Positions 1-5,220 of a stretch of 5,220 nt of DNA are shown here, piece by piece. The notes under the pieces are model-generated. The model saw nothing but the letters and a program-made list of their open reading frames with translations, had not been told where the DNA came from and made no database searches. The first letter of the stretch is position 1; every line of letters starts with the position of its first letter. The position numbers and the translations under genes were made by a program. The DNA comes from an uncultured Clostridia bacterium (GTDB taxonomy: Bacteria; Bacillota; Clostridia; Christensenellales; Borkfalkiaceae): positions 1 to 5,220 of the forward strand of contig CALGVF010000144.1 in the NCBI GenBank assembly GCA_937920115.1. The letters are read 5' to 3'.

Positions 1-2729
1 GCGACGACCCGAAAACTTATATACGAAAACTGATCGACGACGGCATAAAGAAAAAATACGGCACGGAGACGAAAGAAATCCGAGACCGTATCGAAAGCGA
101 ACTCGCCGTAATAGAAAAACAAGGGTTTATCGAGTACTTCCTCATAGTTTGGGACTATATCAACGCCGCCCGAAACATGGGTATTTCGGTAGGTCCGGGG
201 CGTGGCTCGGGCGCAGGTTCGATAGTCGCGTACCTTATAGGCATCACCAACATAGACCCCCTGAAATACGACCTCTACTTCGAGCGTTTCCTAAACCCCG
301 AAAGAGTTTCCGCCCCCGATTTCGACGTAGACTTCGAGGATAGCAGAAGACAGGAAGTAATAGAATACGTCAGACAAAAATACGGCTACGACAGAGTATG
401 TAAGATAGTGACTTTCGGAACTATGGCGGCTAAAAACGCCATAAAAGACGTTGCGAGAGTACTTAAAGTCTCATACTCCGAAGCAGATAAAGTAACCAAG
501 GCGATGCCGAACAAGTTAGTCCGCAAAAACGCGAAAGGCGACGAGTTCGAGTTGAAACGCCCCAACATTATATTAAAGGTATTCGGGAAATACCACCCGA
601 AAGAGGGAGCGAAAGACTACGGAGTGGACTTCTCCGTTCCCGAACTCGTCAATATGTACAACGACTCGCCCGAAATAAAGAGGGTCGTTGACATTGCGGC
701 GAAACTCGAAGACAGCCCGAGACAGGCAAGCACGCACGCGTGCGGCGTTATTATCGGCGCGGACATTCTCGACCGACACATGCCGCTCGGAAGAAACGGC
801 GAAGATATTACGAGTCAGTACACGGGCGTGGAACTCGAACACCTCGGATTCCTTAAAATGGACTTTTTGGGGCTTCGAAACTTGTCCGATATTAAAATGG
901 CTATCGACTACGTTAAGGAAAATCACGGCGTAGAGATAGACTTCGACAAATCGACCTACGACGACCCCAAGGTTTTCGACCTTCTCTCCTCGGGAAACAC
1001 GAAGGCTATATTCCAGATAGAATCCGCGGGCTTCCAGAAGTTCATGAAAGAACTTCGCCCGTCCTGTATCGAAGATATAGTCGCAGCTGTGTCGCTGTAC
1101 CGACCCGGACCTATGGATTCCATTCCGAGATTCGTAAAATGCAAGCACAACCCCGAACTCGTGACTTTCGCTCACCCGCTCTTGGAGCCTATTTTAAAAC
1201 AGACTTACGGCTGTATCGTCTATCAGGAACAGGTCATGAAAATCGTTCAGGCCCTCGCGGGATATACGCTCGGTCAGGCAGACATGGTAAGGCGTATGAT
1301 GGGCAAGAAGAAAGTCGACGACATGATAAAGGAAGAGGTTATCTTTATCAACGGCAAGCCCGAATCGGTGGATAAACACGGCAAAGTCTCGACGGCAATC
1401 GACGGCTGTTTAAAAAGAGGGGTTCCCGAGGACGTCGCCCATAAGATTTGGGACGAAATGAAGGACTTTGCGAAATACGCGTTCAACAAGTCGCACGCCG
1501 CGGCGTACTCGCTCGTAACCTATCAGACGGCGTACTTAAAGTGCTACTACGAAGCGGAATTTTTAACCGCCGTCTTAAACAACAGAATAACGAACATCGA
1601 CGAAATAAAGAACTATATATCTTACGCGAAAGAGGAAGGCATAAAAGTTCTGCCGCCCGACATCAACGAAAGCATAGGATATTTCAGCGTTGCAAAAGGC
1701 AAAATCCGCTACGGACTCGCCGCGATAAAAGGCATAGGAATCGCCGCGATAGACTCGATAGTTTCCGAACGGGAAAGGAAAGGAAAGTACGAATCGTTTG
1801 AGGATTTTATATCGAGATGCGAGACGAAAGTGCTTAACAAAAGGCTCGTCGAGAACCTCATTTATGCGGGAGCGTTCGACGCGTTCGGAAGACCGAGAAG
1901 TCAGTTAATCGCCATATACGAGGACTTAATCGACCGAGTGATAATAATCGCAAGGCAGAGTGAGAGCAACCAACTCAGTTTCTTCGGAAGCATAATCGAC
2001 GAGAACGCGGCGTTCACGATGAACTACCCCGACCTTCCCGAATTCGACAACAAGACCAAACTTTCGTTCGAGAAAAACGTCACGGGCGTATACGTTTCGG
2101 GACACCCGCTCGACGGGTTCAAAGACAAGTTCAAAGACTGCACGTTCACGACCGAAATGCTCGCAAACGTCGAAGAGGACGAGGACGGCAACAAAATTTA
2201 CACCGACGTAAAAAACGATATGCCCGTCTATTTAGGCGGAATTATCACGGCGGCGGATAAAATAACGACGAAATCGGGATCGAATATGACTTTCGCGACG
2301 GTAGAAGATTCTTACGGAGCGATAGAATGCGTATTCTTCCCGAAAACTCACGAGAGATACAAGGATATTTTAAAGCCCGAACAGGTCGTTAAAATACGCG
2401 GAAAATTACAACTGAAAGACGACCGCCCGTCGATAATCGTAGACAGGTGCGAAGCGGTAAACGAAGTCGAAACGACGACCGCAGAGGCCTCCCAACCGAC
2501 GGAAAAAGCGAAGAGAGAATTCCTCGGAATTATACTCCGCGACGAGACGAAACAGTACAAAGACGAACTTATAGACGTACTTTCTACTTATCCGGGCAAC
2601 ATAGTGGTGTGTTTCAAGATAGACGGCAAGAACTACAAAATGTCTCAGACGGTACGGAATTGCAGAGGGCTTATAAACGAACTGCTCTCGATCGTAGACG
2701 AAGAAGACATAAAGTTCTTCACGGCATAA
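1..2729 (+). CDS. dnaE: DNA polymerase III subunit alpha (DnaE), 3' part of gene, 5' end outside window
   Basis: Catalytic subunit of the C-family replicative polymerase, acting at the chromosomal fork. The frame is open from base 3, giving 908 residues before TAA at 2727-2729. The start, PHP domain and roughly the first 290 residues (by comparison with E. coli DnaE) are missing. Residues below count from base 3. The palm has GPGRGSGAGS (64-73) and PDFDVDF (105-111), with catalytic Asp108 and Asp110. The third catalytic Asp is Asp287 in KMDFLGL (positions 861-863). FGTMAAK (138-144) and FNKSHAAAYSLV (494-505) are also family signatures. A helix-hairpin-helix segment lies near 568-590 (IKGIGIAAID). 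QLSFF (657-661) fits the beta-clamp-binding consensus, and an OB-fold follows at about 740-818. The Asp110-Asp287 interval is about 25 residues longer than in E. coli. An internal ATG at 177 is not the start, because conserved DnaE sequence continues upstream of it. This is the DnaE type, not PolC: no exonuclease insert is seen. Confidence 0.97.
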   Translation, partial: DDPKTYIRKLIDDGIKKKYGTETKEIRDRIESELAVIEKQGFIEYFLIVWDYINAARNMGISVGPGRGSGAGSIVAYLIGITNIDPLKYDLYFERFLNPERVSAPDFDVDFEDSRRQEVIEYVRQKYGYDRVCKIVTFGTMAAKNAIKDVARVLKVSYSEADKVTKAMPNKLVRKNAKGDEFELKRPNIILKVFGKYHPKEGAKDYGVDFSVPELVNMYNDSPEIKRVVDIAAKLEDSPRQASTHACGVIIGADILDRHMPLGRNGEDITSQYTGVELEHLGFLKMDFLGLRNLSDIKMAIDYVKENHGVEIDFDKSTYDDPKVFDLLSSGNTKAIFQIESAGFQKFMKELRPSCIEDIVAAVSLYRPGPMDSIPRFVKCKHNPELVTFAHPLLEPILKQTYGCIVYQEQVMKIVQALAGYTLGQADMVRRMMGKKKVDDMIKEEVIFINGKPESVDKHGKVSTAIDGCLKRGVPEDVAHKIWDEMKDFAKYAFNKSHAAAYSLVTYQTAYLKCYYEAEFLTAVLNNRITNIDEIKNYISYAKEEGIKVLPPDINESIGYFSVAKGKIRYGLAAIKGIGIAAIDSIVSERERKGKYESFEDFISRCETKVLNKRLVENLIYAGAFDAFGRPRSQLIAIYEDLIDRVIIIARQSESNQLSFFGSIIDENAAFTMNYPDLPEFDNKTKLSFEKNVTGVYVSGHPLDGFKDKFKDCTFTTEMLANVEEDEDGNKIYTDVKNDMPVYLGGIITAADKITTKSGSNMTFATVEDSYGAIECVFFPKTHERYKDILKPEQVVKIRGKLQLKDDRPSIIVDRCEAVNEVETTTAEASQPTEKAKREFLGIILRDETKQYKDELIDVLSTYPGNIVVCFKIDGKNYKMSQTVRNCRGLINELLSIVDEEDIKFFTA

Positions 2730-2757
2730 AAATAAAAAATCAACGATTGTTTTACTC

Positions 2758-2766
2758 AAAGGAGGT
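2758..2766 (+). promoter_or_regulatory. Strong Shine-Dalgarno sequence for pfkA
   Basis: AAAGGAGGT is a near-perfect match to the anti-Shine-Dalgarno of Firmicute 16S rRNA. It sits 6 bases before the ATG at 2773 and fixes that start. It lies in the 43-base gap after dnaE, suggesting that pfkA is translated efficiently on its own and is not coupled to dnaE. I see no clear -35/-10 promoter in this gap, so a promoter may lie within dnaE or the genes may share a transcript. Confidence 0.9.
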
Positions 2767-2772
2767 AAACTT

Positions 2773-3732
2773 ATGAAAAAAATAGCAATTTTAACAAGCG
2801 GCGGCGACGCCCCCGGCATGAACGCATGTATCAGAGCGTGCGTGAGAAGTGCAATCAACAGCGGTCTCGAAGTTTACGGCGTGGAAAGAGGTTATTTCGG
2901 ACTCGTAAACAACAACATTTTCCCTATGAACACCCATTCCGTATGCGACATCGTGCAGAAAGGCGGTACCATTTTAAAAACTGCGAGATGCCTCGAATTC
3001 AAATTCCCCGAGACGAGAAAGAAAGCGGCTGACAATCTCAAAGCGTTAGGCATAGAGGGTCTAGTAGTAATCGGCGGCGACGGTTCGTTCACGGGAGCAA
3101 GACTGCTATCCGACGAAAACGGAATCAACGTAGTCGGTATTCCCGTAACGATAGACAACGACCTCGCCTACACCGATTATACACTCGGTTTCGATACGGC
3201 GGTAAACACCGTTCTTTGGGCGATTAACAATTTAAGAGACACCATGACTTCGCACGACAGAGTTTCGCTCGTCAAAGTTATGGGCAGAAGATGCGGCGAT
3301 ATCGCTATGTACGCGGGTATCTGCGGCGGAGCGGAGTACATTCTCGTTCCCGAAATTCCCTATGACATCAAGGCGATTGCCGAAGATATCAAGAAGAGCA
3401 AAGAGAGAGGCAAAACCTCGAACATTATCGTACTCGCGGAGGGTGCGGGCAACGAAACGGAGATTAAAACGCTCGTTTCCGTACTCAGCGGAGCAGACGT
3501 AAAGGTCACTACTCTCGGTCACATTCAGAGAGGCGGCTCGCCGACAATGGCTGACAGAATGCTCGCGGCAAGATTCGGAACGAGAGCGACCGAACTCCTT
3601 CTCGAGGGCAAAACTAACAGAGTTATAGGAATTAAGGACAATAAAATCGTCGACCTCGACATTACGGAAGCCCTTTCGGAGACTAAAACCATAAACAAAC
3701 ACATGTACGATATGGCGGCTAAACTCTGCTAA
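2773..3732 (+). CDS. pfkA: ATP-type 6-phosphofructokinase
   Basis: Phosphorylates fructose 6-phosphate to fructose 1,6-bisphosphate, the committed step of glycolysis, in the cytoplasm. At 319 residues it is the normal size for bacterial PfkA (E. coli 320) and aligns from the first residue. The nucleotide loop TSGGDAPGMN (8-17), Arg72 and GGDGS (101-105) are present. Gly104 in GGDGS is the residue that marks ATP enzymes, where pyrophosphate enzymes have Asp. The catalytic block is PVTIDND (124-130) with Asp128. Substrate-binding Arg163, MGR (170-172) and HIQRGG (250-255) follow. Val125 sits where E. coli has Gly124, which is unusual. Several E. coli effector-site residues appear kept (Arg21, Arg25, Asp59, Arg155, Glu188, Lys214), but the Arg54 position is Thr, so ADP/PEP control may differ; this is inference from a by-eye alignment. 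The gene follows dnaE and runs into a second phosphofructokinase 4 bases downstream. Its isoleucine codons avoid ATA, suggesting high expression. Confidence 0.96.
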   Translation: MKKIAILTSGGDAPGMNACIRACVRSAINSGLEVYGVERGYFGLVNNNIFPMNTHSVCDIVQKGGTILKTARCLEFKFPETRKKAADNLKALGIEGLVVIGGDGSFTGARLLSDENGINVVGIPVTIDNDLAYTDYTLGFDTAVNTVLWAINNLRDTMTSHDRVSLVKVMGRRCGDIAMYAGICGGAEYILVPEIPYDIKAIAEDIKKSKERGKTSNIIVLAEGAGNETEIKTLVSVLSGADVKVTTLGHIQRGGSPTMADRMLAARFGTRATELLLEGKTNRVIGIKDNKIVDLDITEALSETKTINKHMYDMAAKLC

Positions 3733-3736
3733 GACT

Positions 3737-4969
3737 ATGAATAAACTCAAAGGAAGATGCGTATTCGCTCAATCGGGCGGACCTACGACGGTTATAAACG
3801 CGAGTATTGCGGGCGGACTTTTGCAAGCCCTCGAAGAAGATTCGGTTACGGGCGTATTATGCGCTCATCACGGCATAAAGGGCGTTTTGGACGAAGACTT
3901 TTTCGACATAGGAAAAGAGGACAAAGAAGAACTGCTCGCTCTTAAGCACACCCCCGCTTCAGCGTTCGGTTCGGTGAGATACAAACTCAAAAACCCCGAC
4001 GAGAACGACGAAGATTACAGAAGAATACTCGAAGTGTTCAAAAAGTACGACGTCAGATACTTTTTCTATAACGGCGGCAACGACAGTATGGATACCTGCG
4101 ATAAAATATCGAAGTATATGCAGAATTCGGGGTACGATATAAACGTTATAGGAATTCCCAAGACGATAGACAACGACCTTTGCGGCACCGACCACTGCCC
4201 CGGCTACGGGAGCGCGGCGAAATATATCGCGAACTCGATAATGGAAATAAACAGAGACGCCGTGATATACGGCTCTCCGCTCGTTATCGTCGTCGAGATT
4301 ATGGGCAGAAACGCAGGGTGGCTTGCAGCGGCGAGTAAACTCGCGGAAGTGGGCGGCTACGGTGCAGACCTTATATATCTTCCCGAACTGCCGTTTTCCT
4401 ACGAGAAATTCAAGTCGGACGTAAAAAAAGTGACCGACAGGAAGAAGATCTGCGTGGTAGCGGTTTCCGAGGGAATACGATTCGCAAACGGAAAATACGT
4501 CGGCGACGACGGAAGCATGACGGACGCGTTCGGACATTCGCAACTCGGCGGCGTATGCGGAGTTTTAAAGGCGAAAGTCAAGGAACTCGGACTTAAATGC
4601 AAGGCGATAGAATTGAATATTCTTCAAAGGTGCGCGGCTCATTGTGCTTCGGAAACGGACGTTGAAGAATCGTTTGCGGCAGGCAGACACGCAGTAAAAG
4701 CGGCTGTCGGCGGCGAGACGGACAAAATGATTTCGTTTAAGAGAAAGGACGGAAGCAATTACGATATAGAATACGTTGCGACCCCCTTATCGGCGGCGGC
4801 GAATGCGGAAAAGACCATTCCTCTCGAATGGATAACCGACGACGGCACCAATCTTTCGGACGAATTCGTAAACTACGCGTTACCGCTTATAAACGGCGAG
4901 CCGAAACGCAGAATGAAGAACGGTTTGCCCGAGTATGCGAACCTGAAGTTTATAAAATTCAAGTTGTAA
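3737..4969 (+). CDS. Pyrophosphate-dependent 6-phosphofructokinase (diphosphate--fructose-6-phosphate 1-phosphotransferase)
   Basis: Predicted to catalyse reversible phosphorylation of fructose 6-phosphate with pyrophosphate in place of ATP. The protein has 410 residues, matching the roughly 400-420 residue bacterial PPi-PFK branch (for example Thermotoga maritima and Clostridium thermocellum) and not the 320-residue PfkA size. The N-terminal loop is AQSGGPTTVINAS (11-23). GGND (113-116) places Asp116 where ATP enzymes have Gly, and PKTIDND (141-147) has Lys142 at the second diagnostic position, with catalytic Asp145. Asp plus Lys is the established signature for pyrophosphate use. MGRNAGW (189-195) and LQRCAAH (296-302) are the sugar-phosphate-binding blocks, the latter replacing HIQRGG of PfkA. 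The start at 3737 fits the family N terminus and lies 4 bases after the pfkA stop. No good Shine-Dalgarno precedes it, so translation probably depends on ribosomes finishing pfkA. ATA-rich codon use differs from pfkA. Some family members have mixed phosphoryl-donor preference, so the assay is the final word. Confidence 0.93.
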   Translation: MNKLKGRCVFAQSGGPTTVINASIAGGLLQALEEDSVTGVLCAHHGIKGVLDEDFFDIGKEDKEELLALKHTPASAFGSVRYKLKNPDENDEDYRRILEVFKKYDVRYFFYNGGNDSMDTCDKISKYMQNSGYDINVIGIPKTIDNDLCGTDHCPGYGSAAKYIANSIMEINRDAVIYGSPLVIVVEIMGRNAGWLAAASKLAEVGGYGADLIYLPELPFSYEKFKSDVKKVTDRKKICVVAVSEGIRFANGKYVGDDGSMTDAFGHSQLGGVCGVLKAKVKELGLKCKAIELNILQRCAAHCASETDVEESFAAGRHAVKAAVGGETDKMISFKRKDGSNYDIEYVATPLSAAANAEKTIPLEWITDDGTNLSDEFVNYALPLINGEPKRRMKNGLPEYANLKFIKFKL

Positions 4970-4984
4970 AGTTTCGCGAAGTAA

Positions 4985-5008
4985 TTGATTAAATAAAGTC
5001 GTAATCAA
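4985..5008 (+). repeat. Small AT-rich inverted repeat just after the second phosphofructokinase gene
   Basis: TTGATTA (4985-4991) and TAATCAA (5002-5008) are exact reverse complements separated by 10 bases. The stem is short and AT-rich, so it is weak alone. It lies between the stop codon at 4969 and the GC-rich hairpin at 5019 and could be a minor accessory structure in the 3' untranslated region, or chance. Confidence 0.35.
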
Positions 5009-5018
5009 CGAATTAACT

Positions 5019-5058
5019 CGTCGGCGGGGCGGAAAACAATTTTCCCGCCCCGCCGACG
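5019..5058 (+). terminator. Strong GC-rich hairpin, probable end of the dnaE-pfkA-PPi-PFK transcript
   Basis: The 14-base arm CGTCGGCGGGGCGG (5019-5032) is perfectly complementary to CCGCCCCGCCGACG (5045-5058). Inside it, AAAA (5033-5036) can pair with TTTT (5040-5043), leaving a bulged C5044 and a CAA loop. It begins about 50 bases after the last stop codon, a usual place for a terminator. Neither strand has a run of T after the stem, so it is not a textbook intrinsic terminator. It may be a U-tract-poor terminator, a 3'-end stabiliser, or a dispersed palindromic repeat. Confidence 0.6.
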
Positions 5059-5220
5059 GCAAATTCCGACAACGCGAAAAATATGTTTCGATAAATTAAG
5101 ATAAAGCATGCCAGACAAGAATAATACGAACCATGGTCTAACGACGTATTTTTGACTAATACTTCGTTCTGCTCGCGGCTTATACATCAAGTATTAAGCC
5201 GTTCGCACGCCTTGTCTTAG
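5059..5220. other. AT-rich intergenic stretch with no recognisable gene
   Basis: No open frame here has a ribosome site, family match or sensible start. The one short antisense frame crossing it (5005-5190) runs through the GC hairpin and looks like noise. The stretch holds a minor hairpin (CGAAA 5075-5079 with TTTCG 5086-5090), the palindromes GCATGC (5106-5111) and ACCATGGT (5130-5137), and the nested inverted repeats listed separately. I see no convincing promoter. TTGTCT at 5212-5217 could be a -35 element for a gene beyond the window, but that is a guess. Confidence 0.6.
5113..5217. other. Nested inverted repeats; possible structured RNA or leader of unknown type
   Basis: AGACAAG (5113-5119) is the exact reverse complement of CTTGTCT (5211-5217) and would enclose two further hairpins. 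The first pairs AATACG (5123-5128) with CGTATT (5145-5150), followed by three more T. The second pairs CGGCTTATAC (5176-5185) with GTATTAAGCCG (5191-5201), with one bulged base and a five-base loop. An alternative pairing, TAATACTT (5157-5164) with AAGTATTA (5189-5196), competes with the second hairpin. This resembles a three-way junction or a switching leader. I do not recognise it as a tRNA, 5S rRNA or a riboswitch family I know, and the strand is undecided. AT-rich intergenic DNA can yield such repeats by chance. Confidence 0.3.

Noticed and set aside
177..179. ATG at 177 as the start of dnaE
   Set aside because: The 58 codons upstream are open and match DnaE (for example the GFIEYFLIVWDYI segment, residues 43-55 counting from base 3), so the gene continues out of the window on the left.
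573..1175. A 200-codon antisense open frame inside dnaE, with others at 3232-3750, 3959-4543 and 2406-2858
   Set aside because: They lie opposite strongly conserved coding sequence, have no ribosome site and no recognisable protein features. Codon bias in the sense gene (few TTA/CTA/TCA codons) produces such antisense frames.
2734..2753. Weak AT-rich hairpin between dnaE and pfkA as a terminator or attenuator
   Set aside because: The stem (AAAAAATC with GATT and TTTT, one bulged G) is almost all A-T and is followed by ACTCAAAGG, not a T-run. It is compatible with chance in AT-rich DNA.
3757..3759. ATG at 3757, preceded by AAAGGAAG, as an alternative start near the second kinase
   Set aside because: It is out of frame with the kinase, the spacing to the purine run is far too short, and its 62-codon product has no family features.
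2773..4969. The two kinases as a recent tandem duplication
   Set aside because: They share only the superfamily core motifs; length, nucleotide loop (GGDAPG versus GGPTT), donor-specificity residues and the HIQRGG versus LQRCAAH block all differ, indicating separate ancient subfamilies.
5022..5032. G-rich run as a G-quadruplex
   Set aside because: The G runs are mostly pairs, giving at best a two-tier quadruplex, and the perfect 14-base complement nearby makes the hairpin far more likely.
5152..5185. TTGACT followed by TATAC as a sigma-A promoter
   Set aside because: The spacing is about 23 bases, well outside the usual 16-18, and the TATAC lies inside a hairpin arm.
5061..5220. tRNA, 5S rRNA or the 3' end of 23S rRNA on either strand
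   Set aside because: I looked for the T-arm consensus, the 5S core and the conserved 23S tail on both strands and found no convincing match.

Overview
The window reads as ordinary core-genome DNA from a low-to-mid GC, Clostridia-like Firmicute (Bacillota). The evidence is the gene order (dnaE followed by pfkA on the same strand, a classic Firmicute/Clostridial neighbourhood), strong AAAGGAGG-type ribosome binding, Clostridial-style DnaE sequence, and heavy use of ATA and AGA codons. The exact lineage cannot be fixed from this sequence alone. An uncultured gut-type Clostridia lineage is a guess.

Layout, all on the + strand. Bases 1-2729 hold the last 908 codons of dnaE, the replicative DNA polymerase III alpha subunit; its start and PHP domain lie upstream of the window. 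After a 43-base gap with a very strong Shine-Dalgarno sequence comes pfkA (2773-3732), an ATP-type 6-phosphofructokinase. Only 4 bases later a second, distantly related phosphofructokinase begins (3737-4969). Its GGND and PKTIDND signatures mark it as pyrophosphate-dependent. Bases 4970-5220 contain no convincing gene. They hold a very strong GC-rich hairpin (5019-5058), probably the end of the transcript, and then about 160 bases of AT-rich DNA with several nested, partly exclusive inverted repeats (5113-5217) that I cannot assign.

Together the two kinases offer two ways to make fructose 1,6-bisphosphate from fructose 6-phosphate: one spends ATP and is essentially irreversible, the other uses pyrophosphate and is reversible. 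Encoding both almost back to back, where many Clostridia have pfkA followed by pyruvate kinase, is the most interesting feature. Other points are an approximately 25-residue expansion between the catalytic aspartates of DnaE, a valine in PfkA where ATP enzymes normally have glycine, and a marked isoleucine-codon contrast between the two kinases. I found no mobile element, CRISPR array, tRNA or rRNA, and no evidence of a wholly new system.
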